From Tribonema minus (Eukaryota; Sar; Xanthophyceae; Tribonematales; Tribonemataceae), in the NCBI GenBank assembly GCA_017506865.1, contig JAFCMP010000538.1:124001-188000 (forward strand): a stretch of 64,000 nucleotides of DNA, in the 5' to 3' direction. Below are positions 1 to 12,402 of the stretch, piece by piece (position 1 is the stretch's first letter; each line of letters opens with the position of its first letter). The notes under the pieces are model-generated. The model was given only the letters and a program-made list of their open reading frames with translations. It searched no databases and had not been told where the DNA came from. The translations under genes were made by a program, and so were the position numbers.

Positions 1-371
1 GAGTATGATCATATTAAGTAAGAAGGTTCATTCATGCCGCCTCACGCATGTGAGCCTGCATTTAGTTAGCCTCTATTAAATTATGCATTACACCATCAGC
101 ACATCATGAAAGCACAAACTTGCAGCTGTTGTACGTGTCAGTTCAATGAGTAGATGAGTAGACAAGTGGATCGGCACTGCTACTGCAATGGTGACGCTCC
201 TTACATCTGAGCACTGCCCATGACCTTACCACTTGCTTGATGTGCATACAATATATGTTTATCATTTCGCGCAGCTGGCAACCTGTTGGCAATGAAGGAT
301 GGGCAGCTGTGTACCTGATATTAGGCAGAGGTATCACTTGACGTGCATGCAATATTTGTTGTTTGTTGCAG
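1..371. other. Intron of the ABC1 kinase gene (window edge)
   Basis: No coding sequence was recognised here. The stretch ends at the acceptor (cag at 369-371) of the first visible ABC1-kinase exon. At about 273-312 it holds an imperfect copy of that acceptor and of the first codons of the exon, followed by an in-frame disruption. Confidence 0.6.
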
Positions 372-1090
372 CTGGCAACCTATTGGCGATGAAGGATGGG
401 CAGCTGTGCTTTCTTGACTTTGGCATGGTCAGTTACGTGGAGGCACAGCAGCGCTATGGCATCATGGAGGCCGTGGTGCACCTGGTCAACAGGGACTTCA
501 ACTCCCTCGCTAATCTCTACAAGCGGCTGGGCTTCATACCGCCAGAGCAGGCACGTCAAGTTCACTTTTTGTTTCTTCAGCTCTATGCTGCTGCTGTTTG
601 ATGACAAGTGATCGGAAAACAAGTGATCAGGGAGGGGGGTGGGGTCCCTTACGTCAGGACACCATAGGGGAGCACGGTATACTGCGGTTGTGCCGCGCTG
701 CTGTACTGATGGTGTATACAGGTGTACTGATGGTGTACTGCTGTACTGATGGTGTACACAGGTGTATACAGGAGTGTACAGAGCATACACCACTGACGAT
801 ATGGCGCGTCGCTTCTATTGCTTTTTGTATCAGGACACTGAGGCCACTGTTCAGGGACCTGGAGCTTAGGCGCGTTCGACACATACACCATGATCTGAAC
901 TGACGAGCAAGTAACGTTGCTTCTGATGCTTGCTCTGTCAGGACACTGAGCCCATTGCTTGCGCCCTGGAGCTTCGGCGCTTTTGACCCATACCCCATGA
1001 TCTGAACTGACGAGACATTACATTGCTTCTGTTGCTTCCCCCTATCAGGACACTGAGCCCATTGTTCGGGCCCTGGAGCTAGCGCTGCCC
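273..1090 (+). repeat. Tandem copies of ABC1-kinase exon 5' edges (acceptor side)
   Basis: Two sets are visible. The acceptor and first codons of exon 372-550 also occur at about 273-312. The acceptor and first codons of exon 1049-1176 (tcag then gacactgag and ccctggagct) recur at about 826-895 and 938-1015, each followed by the same non-coding segment ending ccatgatctgaactgacgag. Only the last copy of each set continues as open coding sequence. Confidence 0.8.
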
Positions 1091-4000
1091 GATGTGCTCA
1101 ACGCGAGTGTCTCGGAGCTCAACTTCAAGAACGTCATCAACAAGCTCGGCGACGTCATGTATACCTACCCCTTCAGGTGAGCCGTGTAGAGTAAGCTGCT
1201 GTTTTGGGAATGCAACTTCAAATCTTATAGGCATTCCTTTCAGGTCAATCATCAATGGTTGATGTCGCATGGCGCTGGTGCATCTGCAAGGGCACTAGGG
1301 TACCGGAGAGGAGTGTGCGGGGCAGCTGGTGGTGGGGTATGTAGACTATATTTTCAGTTGCTGTGGGGTATGTAGATATCTATGAGCCACTTGCAGTTGG
1401 CGATAATTGCGGTCACAAGTGTACATACATGCGGGCATGTGCTATTGTTGAGCACATGTGAGGTTGCGTTGCCCCGACATGATTTCTGGGCACCACTGCG
1501 GCTTCAGGACACAGTCGGCTTTGTAGTACTACAGGAAGCACCGTGACCCTTTGCATGCTACACAACTTCTCAGGCGCCTCTGTCGATGTGATATTTGTTG
1601 AGTTGATGCATGAGATCGGTTAGGGTAGGGTGAGGGTTAGCGTTGGGCAGCAGCTACATCCTGTTACATCCTGTTCACCTCAGTTCACGCTCGAGTACAG
1701 CTGTGCACCAGGTCGAGCTGCAACTTATGTGCATTGAGTGCACAAGAACTTGTCAAGAAGGGTTACCACCCACCTTCTTCATCAACTGATGATATATGGC
1801 GCATTGTGCTCTATGCTTACACAGTCAATGCATCAACGGTTTCATGAACAGTGGCGCTAACGCGAGTGATTTGATAGAAGCGATGGATATCGGTGCGCTG
1901 GTCATAAGCCACAGCCAACGTCAGTAGGGGTGGATGTAGCCCTAATATTAGGTCTATTTACAACCTAACTTCGCCTGCAGCCCCAGGAGCCACAAAAAGC
2001 TATGTATGTTTCACGAGTCCATTGCTGCGCCCAGATTGCATGCACCAGGCACACATGTAGACCATGTATGGTATGTAAGTATGCTGCAGCGCCGCACCAG
2101 CTCTGGAATCACACCACAACTGTCACGAAAGGACAAGTGAGTTGGCGTCCGCTTCAACCGCATCTACTTCAAGTGCTCTAACTTCAGATGTGTACCCGGT
2201 GAAACGAACTAGATACCAGTTGACATGACCTGCCCTTTGTCCCCCCCCCCCCCCCCCTTTCGTGCAGCCTGCCCCCCTACTACATCGCCATCATCCGGTG
2301 CCTTGGGGTTCTGGAGGGTGTGGCTATACAGGCAGATCCACAGTTCCGCATCATATCGGATGCCTACCCCTACATAGCCAGCAGGCTGCTCACAGATAGC
2401 TCCCCAGAGCTCCAGAGCGCACTCCAGCAGCTGGTGTAAGTGCTCACGTATTTTACTTCTTGTCGCATACTTCTATATTGTCATTTGATGATCACCGATA
2501 CTCACTATCGGTAGATGGTTTTGAGAGCGCGTTGCTGCAGCTGGTGTAAGTTACACTGCTCGCGTATTGTGTTCTTTGTTGCCTTGATACTCATGGTTGG
2601 CCTCAGTGAATGAACCGAGGAGTTGCACAGTGCGCTGAAGTAGCTGGTGTAAATATTCATGTAGGACACTTTTCTCTGACGCTTTGATTCATCAAGTTGG
2701 TCATTTTACGCTCATTGACTTTGGGTGCTGATACTCACTATGGGCCGGTCTGGTTGGGAGATATTTTAGGCACTGCTGCAGAGCGCACTGCAGGAGCTGG
2801 TACACTTGCATAATTCACGGAACTCATTCAAAACCGAGAATGGCTGTTGATGACATACTTTGAAGAAACTGGCTTTGTTGTCAGCTTGAGCATGTACACC
2901 TGAGCTGTGCCTTGTGTCTCGTCATACAATGAACCGAGGAGTTCCACAGTAGCTGGTGTAACTGCTCATGTAGGACACTTTGATTCTCATGCTTTGAAGT
3001 TGTGTCATTTGAATGCATGCAACGCAAAACGTCAGTGGATGGCAAACTTGCACAGCCTATCATGTCGTGTTACTGAGAGCATCAACCCGTGGTGTAGGTG
3101 GCTGTTGCTTGTTTTTGACATCTTGTCGCGTCTGTTGTCCATACATACTGCATGTGATTGATACAAGGATGGGCTGCTTCGGCGGCTATCGATACACACC
3201 ATATGCGTGACAACATACATACATACTGCGCGCACATTTGACCACCACCACACATGAATATGAGTGTGTGACTATATACATACAAACCGTGCATGACAGG
3301 TTCAAGGATGGGCGGCCGCGGTGGGAGCGCTTTGAGGAGCTGCTAATGGAAGCGCAGAACACGCGAGACTATGACGTTACCATGGCCCTCAATCAGATGC
3401 TGGACTATCTGCTCAGCGAAAACGGCCGCCCTATCAGGTATGCACTGTAGTAATGTCTACAAACAGTTGCGGCTGTCATGTCGCCTTTGCATTCAAGTGC
3501 TTGGCGAAGGTTGCTGCCCTACCAGGCACTTGTCGTATTAATTACATAGAAACCTGTGGTTATGACGTCACCATGGCCCTCAATCAGATGCTGGACTATC
3601 TGCTCAGTGAAAATTGCCGCCCTATCAGGTATAGCACAGCTGCAGTAATTTCTACATAAAGTGGCGGTTGTGATGCCGTTGTTGCTTTCCAAGCAGATGT
3701 TGGATAATGTAGTCGGCGAAAGTTGCTGCCCCGCTCATATACTGATTGTATTTATTACATAGGAAACCTTTGACTATGATGTCACCATGGCCCTCAACCA
3801 GATGCTGGACTATCTGCTCAGTGAAAATGGCAGACCCATCAGGTACTGTACCTACCGTATCCACAAGAACACTGCTGGTACCTACCGTATTTATCAGGAC
3901 GAGTGCATATGGCGTCACCATACATGCATACACATACATAAATACATACACTACCTCAGCCAAAACGGTCGGCCTATCAGGTGCGTACTGCAGCACCTGT

Positions 4001-5927
4001 ACATGAAAGTTGTGGTTGTGATGTCGTTGCTTTCAACCAAATGTTGGATAATGTGATCGGCGAAAGTTGCTGCCCTATCAAGCACTCAATGTATCCACTA
4101 CATAGGGAATAACTGCGACGATGATGTCACCATAGCGTTGAACAGTTGCTGGACTATCTGCTCAGCGAAAATGGCAGACCTATGACGTACCGTACCTGCC
4201 GTACACACCATAACACTTACGGTACCTATAATATTCATCAGAACGAGTGATTATGACGCCACCATGGCCCTCAACGAAATGCTGGACTATCTGCTCAGTG
4301 AAAACGGCCGCCCTGCCAGGTAAATACTGTAGAAACCTTGACATAAACTTGCAGTTGTGATGTCGCCGTTGCATCCAAGCAGATGTTGAATTATCTGCTT
4401 GGCGAAAGTTGCTGCCGTATCCAGTACTTGTCGTATTCACTGGGCTACCTATGATGTCACCATAGCGCCTGAACAACACAAACGGTTGGCCTATCTGCTC
4501 CGCCCCATCAGGTGACTACATACGGTACATGCAATGGCACCGGTGAACGGCCTGCCCGCCATGCGAGCGTGTAGATGTTTGTATGGGGGCGGGGGCGGGG
4601 ACTCATTCCCGCTGAATGATGTATACGTAAACATCCTCAAACAGCCCACCCTGATATCGCCTGCCTGTGATGCTAAAGAAGCCTCTGTGCACGGAGAGTG
4701 GACGATGTGCTTAGCTGATTATTACATGTCAAGTCACGTGATTCAGATCTGATGTTCGTGCTAGGGTTCAGTGATTTAGTGGCCGACCATGTGTGCAGCA
4801 GCCTAGTCTACCCGTTCAGGAGATCTCTTGGCAGACTCCACTCCTGCCGTTCTGCACCAGGGGTTGCCATGCCCTTCGTGCCTTAACCCTCATCCATCAC
4901 CTGCTGCTGCCACATTGCTCTGGAAGCAAGTCATCGACCAAGCCCCAATCCACTTATACGCCAGCCCTTCCTATCCCTAGCGAAACCACCGCCTCCTCTG
5001 CTGCTCGACTGAACCCCAATTCACTTGAAATCCAGCCCCCCTAACCCTAGCGCCACCACCGCCTCCTCTGCTGCTCAACCAAACCTCACTCCACTCAAGC
5101 CTCCTAATCCTAGCGCCACCACCGCCTCCGCTGCGGCCGTCACATACCTCAGGGAGCAGCTCAGTGAGCAGCTTGTTGAGGGCATCGACCAAGTCGGCAC
5201 GGAAACCCTCGAGTTCCTTACCACCAACTTGCGCCAGGCCTCCCTCGGAAGCCTCCCGGCGCTCCTCTCCGGTGACCGCCAGGCCTTGAGGCGCGCGCTA
5301 GCGGCGCAAGACCTCACCCCCGCGCTAGCATCACTGCTGCGCGTCGCGGGTCTCATCTCGCAGTCGGAGGGCTTCAATCCGCGCCGCGCGCTGCCGCTGC
5401 TGCGGCGCCTGCTCTCGGAGCCCGAGGCGCAGCGCCTGAGCGTGGAGCTCGCGCAGGCCCTCAGCGAGCGCGCCGTGAGCCGCATCATACGCACGGTGTT
5501 CAACGTGCCGCAGGCGCGGTTCACGCAGCCGGCGGCAGCAGCGGCAGCCAGGCCTCCTGCTCCCGCTGCTGCTGCTGCTGGCGTGCCAGTGTCGCGGCCT
5601 GCAGTGGCGGCGACAGTGCCGCAGGCCCGGGGGGCAGTGAATGGCGCAGTCGGCAGGGGCGGGGCAGACGTGAACAGCGTGGCAGCTGCAAGGGTCGCGC
5701 GCAGCAGAGTGGCTGCACCGCCGGTCGCAGCAGTGGCGGTGGCGGAGGAGACGGTGACGGTCATTGACGGCGGCGCGAATGGCGCTGCTGTAGTGGTGAT
5801 GACGACGGCCGCTGTGCCAGTTGCGGCGGAGGCAGTGCAGGCGACGCCCGTATCGCCAGCGTCGCCGGAGTACGAGAAGGCGCTGCAGAGCAGCGTGCAG
5901 CGACAGCGCCAGCGCCTCTCGCAGTGA
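372..5927 (+). CDS. ABC1/UbiB (AarF) family atypical kinase, chloroplast type, 5'-partial
   Basis: Exons: 372-550, 1049-1176, 2268-2435, 3300-3437, 5153-5927; all four visible junctions keep codon phase. The first visible exon carries the ABC1 signature GNLL (preceded by a split Pro codon, so PGNLL), then FLDFGM, the metal-binding DFG-like motif. Later exons give the family's conserved LPPYY..IIRCLGVLEG and DPQFRIISDAYPYIASRLL blocks, then the helical tail. The ATP-binding and KxGQ parts lie upstream of the window. The last exon adds an unusually long Ala/Pro/Val-rich tail of about 150 residues. ABC1 kinases of this group act in plastid or mitochondrial isoprenoid-quinone metabolism; which compartment applies here cannot be read without the N-terminus. 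Exon 1 appears to end at a GC donor (CAG|GCACGT). A C17 tract precedes the third acceptor. A TGTAA about 215 bp after the stop could belong to the 3' UTR. Confidence 0.88.
690..785. repeat. Short minisatellite in ABC1-kinase intron
   Basis: The units tactgatggtgta and caggtgta alternate imperfectly about five times. Confidence 0.7.
2421..2980 (+). repeat. Decayed copies of an ABC1-kinase splice donor
   Basis: The true donor (exon end 2435, cagctggt|gtaagt) is followed by degraded copies of the same exon end and intron start at about 2525-2560, 2630-2665, 2785-2805 and 2940-2985. Confidence 0.7.
3379..4520 (+). repeat. Array of copies of the 3' edge of ABC1-kinase exon 4
   Basis: About 60 bp of exon (atggccctcaa...ctatctgctcag...) plus its donor at 3379-3443 recur at about 3567-3634, 3783-3846, 3950-3985 (partial), 4128-4180 (partial), 4258-4324 and 4480-4515 (partial). 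Some copies keep an open frame and a usable GT donor. Copies are spaced 150-250 bp apart, and the linkers are related as well (agttgcggttgtgatgtcg). Confidence 0.88.
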
Positions 5928-6791
5928 GCACTTTACAGCAAGTTTTTGAGACACATTCACGCGCGCGCACACACACATACATGCACGCGTGGCCGAAAGA
6001 AGCCCCCTGGCTGGGGCCTGGCAGCCTCGGATTGTCACGACTGTCTTCTCTTAAGTTAAGGTTGTTACAATGGTGGGCGGTAAGAGTGGTGGCGGTGGCT
6101 CCTGAAGGGGAGGGCGCTCTGCATAGTGCCGCTTCTGAGCTGTGTAAAGAGATGTTGCCGCTTGACGCTGCGGCAACAGATGGCGTTACTACTGCTACTA
6201 CACTAATACCACACTTGCATATGCTTCCGTGTTGCTATTGATTGGACATGGGCGCGCTGTTCATGCGTGTGTCAGTAGTATCATTTTTGTGTGCTTCCGC
6301 CTTGTTGGGACCCGTCTTGTGTTGGTCACATTGCTTGTGGTACCTGCGGAATGCCTCACATGATCATGGCTGCCGCAGTTGACAATCCTGTTTCCGTATG
6401 CGCAATGTCAAGAGCTTACCAATGTTGCAGCACATGCAGATAACATTGTCAAGAGCTTGCCAATGTTGCAGCACATGCAGATGCACGCTATTAATGCCGG
6501 ACAATCAGAGCATGCAATGCGGGGTGAACCAGGAGCAAACAGAGACCATCAACAAGGGGAAATTCAATTGACACTTGCACGTATGCATTTATTTAGACGC
6601 GAACTCACTTCCTGCACCCAATGATATTGCTCTTGTGCACATCGGCAGGGGAACGTAGAACAAGCAACAGGATGTAGTCTACAAGCTCACGTGCCGCTGG
6701 TGAAACCAAGAAACAAAACTCATCTGGCAATACCACGGCACCATGTAGTGGGTTGCTGCCATTGTCACAAAAATGTCACTTGTGGCACTGT
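5928..6791. other. Intergenic region, convergent gene ends
   Basis: This lies between the stop codons of the ABC1 kinase (+) and the CBM6-like gene (-). It contains a 41-bp unit present twice in tandem at about 6405-6486 (tgtcaagagctt...gcacatgcag). No gene was recognised. Confidence 0.6.
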
Positions 6792-7965
6792 CTATGCTGC
6801 AGTGAACTGAATGCTGTCAAGAAGCATGTCACGCGGCACTTCGGTAAAGCACACTTTCAGCATCACGGCACCCGCTTCCAGCTCCACATTGCCACCACCG
6901 CCGTATGCCTTTTTTGTAGTAGCACCCTTTGTCAACGCCAGAGTGCCCTCAAGCTGCGCCATTGGCACTGCCGTGTTGCAATCCTCCTCTGCCGTCAAAA
7001 ACATGGAGACAGGCTCCTTGACAGTGGCATCAGCAGCGCTGGTGGACAACCTGGGGTCGAGAAGCGTGAAGGGGCACGTAACAGCTGTGTGAGCTGTGCT
7101 GCAGTGTGCAAGGTCGTGTACAAGAGTTTGCTGCATAAGGCTGCCACCACTGGGGGAGGATATGCATGATATGGTCTGGGTGGTATTCACCACTGGGGTT
7201 CGATGCCACAATAGAAAAGAAAAGTACATCCTGCAGCCATATCACCTCCATATGCTCTGCTGCCGTGACAGAGGTAAAGTCAATTTGGCCTCCACATGCA
7301 AAGGAAATTATACCAGGCATAATGCAATGGACTAAAGTGAGGCTAAAGGGCCACAGCATGGTGATGCGTTCTGCTTCTTGCAGCAACTAGCTCAGTAAAG
7401 CAATTGCAAGACTTCAGTGCAATACTTCAAGCCCTGCCTTGCACAGGCAACTGGCTCGTCCAGATACAAAAAAAGGTGCGTGCCTTGCATGTGTACGACA
7501 AATTGGATAGGGCCGCCATCTGGTACCACAAAAGAGATGCGACGCGTAATTGATAGCCTTCACGACAATCAAGCACCATCTCAATTACCATGTCTCTCAC
7601 CAGTACTTGACGGCGTAGGTGCCCGCAGCTGCTACCTGCACCTGGTAGGTAGCGGATGCCGGTGGCACGATGTGCCCTAGCTGCGTGCCATCTCCGAGGA
7701 AGGGAGGTTCATCTGAGGGTGGCCACTCCTTCTCAGTATTGGAAAAGTAGATGAAACTGCTGCCTTCTATTCGGCCTGGGATCGTGTTGTTCGGGTTGGA
7801 TGATGACGAAGTGGCAATGAAAGAAGGCGCTGCGGTAGGCGCATGAGACGGTGCCTGCGATGGTGCTGCGGAGGGTGCTTCCGAAACCCGCATGATCGGA
7901 GCTGCTGTAACGCAGCTCACCAGCAGCATGTTCGCCACAACAGCTGCCAGCCTGGTCATCAGCAT
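6792..7965 (-). CDS. Secreted protein with a CBM6-like carbohydrate-binding domain
   Basis: The first exon, 7965-7601, starts with a signal peptide (MLMTRLAAVVANMLLVSCV then TAAP). A Pro/Ser/Ala spacer with repeated APS units follows, the kind of linker common in algal wall proteins. Next comes IPGRIEG...QLGHIV...ATYQVQVAAAGTYAVKYW, which matches the start of a family-6 carbohydrate-binding module (PGxIEAE ... YxVxVxxAGxYxVxxR). A second exon starting at 7557 continues in phase (RISFVVPDGGPIQFVVHMQG). The last exon ends at 6792 with VELEAGAVMLKVCF and LLDSIQF, the module's typical C-terminal strands. Exons between about 7440 and 7000 were not resolved; an open stretch around 7350-7170 may be one. 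The ligand is unknown; cell-wall or extracellular glycan binding is an inference from the family and the signal peptide. Confidence 0.55.
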
Positions 7966-9051
7966 CTTTGCCGCCGTGGATCGCGGGAATAGCCGGGAAC
8001 TGGTAGCTTGGAAGATCCACACCCAGCGTGAGCCCACGCCTCTAAGCCAATATTAGATACCTGCTGGTGCGCTGACCTGTTTCTCCTAGATGATAGGAAA
8101 CTCAGTCCCTGCGGCTGCTGCTGCTGCTCAGGGGCTTTTGTAACTCCTTCAACTTCAAGTGCAACTTTCAGTTTCAGCCGTTGACAGTAATTGAGCCGCT
8201 TTTGACGGGCTGAGTGTCAAGCATTGCCAAAATCGGCAGACAAGCAGTTTGGTGAACTCTATGATGAATTTCCGGGTGTTTTCAGAATCGTTGACCGCAC
8301 ATGACATTACTTGCTGACTGCACGAAGCCATGTGTATGATGTTATTGTCTGAGGTGACAAGCAGTGGAAAGTGGCATTCAGTTGTGACTTGAGCACCATA
8401 GTTTTGTAGTGACACACGCACAGGCAAATAACTAGGGTGATGTTCATTTGGCATTCGAGCATCGTGACGGTACTGGAGTGTATTGCCACAAGAAGCGATA
8501 GTGAATTTGATCATGAATCTTCGCATATCGCCGACGCCCTTGACAATTGGCTGGCGTGAGGTGGCACACGTGGGAAGCAGGCTGCCAGTAGGGTGAAACA
8601 ACGATGATATCAGTCGCCCTCTTGTACATGCTCAAATATGGTGTCACGCGTGCTGATGATCAGCACACCAACAATCGAGTCACGTCAAAGTCAATAGAGT
8701 CAAGTCAATCATACGGCCACCAACGGTAGTGAAGGAGGGAGGAGCCAATGATGATGATGACGAGTAATGATGGCAACACTGGCGGCCCATAGAGGGGTGA
8801 TGATTCGGGCACTTGTGTGGCACCACAATCGGGCACTTGTGTGGCACCACAAGTGTTGGTGGATACGAGAAGCGGTGATGAATATATGCATACTATGTGG
8901 TTATTACTAGCACATGTGTCGATCCATTGCTTCTGCCTATTGCCGTGCCTGGCGCATCAGTATACGCACCCACATCTCAAAGCACACACGCACACAAAAT
9001 GTGATGCTCTACACGTGCAGCAACTCTTTCCCACCTGCATGCATACATATA
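7966..9051. other. Spacer between two minus-strand genes
   Basis: No convincing gene was found. An unconfirmed open frame on the minus strand (8601-8155) has no recognisable domain. A tandem duplication (cgggcacttgtgtggcacca, twice) sits at about 8807-8850. Confidence 0.5.
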
Positions 9052-12000
9052 TTACACGAGTCGACTTGCGACTCGACTTGCAAACACCATGTGATTGTCC
9101 AGCTGTGCTGGATCCACAGCCACCCCAACATCACCTCCCACACATGTAACAACCGGCTTCCCCTCACGAACCTCAAACCCGTGCCGCTGCAGCAGCCCCA
9201 CTGCAGCCGCGAGCATTGCAGTGTTGTGCACTTCCATCACAATCTGGTCAATCCTCCCCCAGTCTTCCTCTGCGATGCCCGCCAAAACTGCCATCTCATT
9301 ACCCTCGACATCTATCTTCAAAATGTGTATTTGTTCCCGGTTGCCGACGCCTATTTCTCGCAGGGCAGAGGATAGCGTCCGTATTGTGCAAGGCTTGGGC
9401 GACCACTGCAGCGGCAGTAGAGCCGGGTTAATGGCGCGGTGAGTTGCTGCGGTGCGGTGACTCAGGTGCTGCTGAAGCGTGCTGCATGCCGGCGCCTGTG
9501 CGCAGTACCTGCAAAAAGCAGTTGGTCAAGACGCATCCGTGTGAGTATCTGAGGTGATGGAGATGCATATGCAGCTGAGATTACCTCTATGCCAGAAGTG
9601 ACCCTAATGCGAATGCTGACCGTGAGCTCAACTATGAAAGCTGGCACCTTAGGTAATTCAAGCCCTGAACCTAAGGCTTGCCATGCCCCTGCTGCTACCC
9701 TATCCCATAATGAATGAGAGTTACGCATGCATGTAAGGCGACCCTTGCCCTAGCCCTAACTTTGAGTCTACTCCTGAACTGATTTTTATGTGATTCTGAC
9801 CCTAAACCTGGCATAACACAAACGCCAGTGATTATCAATTGATTGGACATGCAGCACAATGGCACAGATGACAAGCGTACATGAGCAAAGCTCTCGTCCG
9901 TCCTTCCCCTAAGCCTGACCCCAACCCCAAAGCCAAGCAATTCCTCAAGCAATTTCTCGAAGACACCGAGAGGTGACCTCAACCTCAGTTGAGTGTACCG
10001 CCGTCGTTGTCCACTGGCCCGTAACCCTGACCCTAACCCTGACCCCGACCCTAACCCCAACAATAATCCTAACCCTAAACCTAATTCTGACTCACCAGAG
10101 TGTACCATCGTCGTCGTCCACATCCCCTAGTGCGCACGCCGCCACCACCGCCGCCTCCCCTGCGAAGCGCCGCAGATTGTAGCGCAGCGCGGACCGCAGC
10201 AGCGGCGACGGCTCAAACGCCGCTGTCCGCATGCGCGCCGCTTCCATAACGTCCGCCTCCAGCAGCATGAACAGCGAGAACAGCCCCACGTGCGCACCGC
10301 AGTCGACCACCCACCCGCCCGTTTCGCGCATTGTGGAGCCCTGCATGGCAGTGCCTAACCCTGACCCTAACCCTAGCCCCAGCCCTAAGGGCGGAGCATA
10401 CACGCGGTGCTCGAAGACCTCTTCATAGACGTGGTGGACATCGGATGCAGTGCCAGCAGGGTGTGCTGCGACCATGCCGTTGGCCAACTCCGACAGCGCC
10501 AGGCCAGTAGGCAGCGGCGCACAGCTAGGGTTAGGGTTAGACCCATTGGCAGCGATGCTCGGCGCTATGACTATGCCATTGGTCACCTCTGACAGCGCCA
10601 GGCCGGCAGGCAGCGGCGCACAGCTAGGGTTAGGGCTAGGCCCATCGGCAGCAGCGCTCCCATTGGTCAACTCCGACAGCGCCAGACCGGCGGGCAGCGG
10701 CGCACGACTAGGGCTAGGGCTAGGCCCATCATGATCGGCAGCAGTGCCCGGCGGTGGCCCAGCGGTAGGCGCCGCCGCGCGCGCGCAGCAAATGGCAGCC
10801 CTCCCGGACGTGCCAGCTGCCAGTGACGGCGGCGGCGGCGATGTGAAGGGGGAACCGCCACTGCCGCCGACGTGCGCTGGCATGTCAGCGGGATGATGAT
10901 GTTCAGCTGTTGTGTGCGGTTCACTATAATGGTGGTGTTCGTGATGTTCATCAGAAATCCCGTGCTCTCGATGATGCTCAGCAGTGTGTGCATGACTACG
11001 ATGGTGGCGATGATGATGATCAGCTGCGCCGTCATTATGATGATGCTCAACAGACTCAGAGTCTGAGTCTGCATCGCGCTGATGGTGATGACGATCAGCT
11101 GCGTCTGCGACAATGCGCGCAGCAGTAGAACGCCCAGTCTCCGCCCGAATCTTCACACCCAGGCACGCGCAGCGCAGGCGCATCGGCGGCGCGGAGGCGG
11201 TGCGCACGGCGCGTTCCACGGCGGAAAGAACGTTCCTCAGAATGGGAGCGTCAGCGTCGTGCCCGCGCCAGAGCGCGCTTTCCAGAGCCGTTCCGTAGTT
11301 GAGGTAGGAGATGCGCTCGGCCCAAAAGAACTGAAATGATCGAGGGAATGGCAAGGGGGGGCGGGGGGGTGGCAAGGGGTGAAAGGGGGTGAAAGGGTCG
11401 ATCGTGTCGTGCTCAGCAACAGCGAGATTGGATATGAGCGTTGAGAGCGCAGGGAGTAGCCACGCATTTTGCCAGGCACTTGCTGCTTGACCTGCAGCAG
11501 GATCATGATGCTCGGCCATTGTGCATAGCAGCATTTAGGCATGTCACATTTTGTGCACGGCTGTCGCCGCTGCCGCAATGAACAGCAGTACGTGCTGAGC
11601 TGCAAGCTGCACTTAAACTTTGCAGGCACTTCAACTTCACAAGTGATGCACTGTGTGCACCTGATGGAACATGACGACCTGCGCCAGCCCCGCTCTGAGC
11701 GCGGACATTACTGTTGAACTTCACATGCACACAAAATTCACATGTGACGCACCTGATCGGACATGAGCGGTGCAACGACCTGCGCCAGCCCCGTCGGAGC
11801 GCTGACATACTGTTGAACTTCACTTGCACAGAAACGTCAAACCTCACATGCGACGCACCTGATCGAACATGAGCGGCACGATGACCTGCGCCAGCCCCGC
11901 CCTGAGCGCTGCCGCCACCGTACCGCTCCCCCCGTGGTGCACCACCAGCTGACACCTGCCAAACAGCCACGCATGCGCCACGCTCCCGCGCAGCGCATAC

Positions 12001-12253
12001 ACCTTCCCTGCCGCCCACTCCCCTCCAGCACTCTCGCCGCCGCTCGAAAGCGCGTCTTCGCCACCGCAGCAGCTGACAATGACGCGCGCCCCCGCTGCCA
12101 GTGCCCCTTCCACCAATGCGCGCAGCACAAATGCGGGCGCAATGTCAGAGCTGAGCGCTGCCGCCGCCGCCGAGCCCAGGCTCACGTACGCCACGAGTCC
12201 ATCGCCGCGCGCCAGCCACTGCAGCAGCGCAGCCTCCTCCGCTGCCGCTGCTG

Positions 12254-12286
<33 letters not shown>

Positions 12287-12360
12287 GCGCTGCTGCTGCT
12301 GCCGCTGCTGCAGGTGGTGGTGGTGGTGGTGCTGCTGCCACCGCTGCTGCTGCCACCACC

Positions 12361-12402
<42 letters not shown>

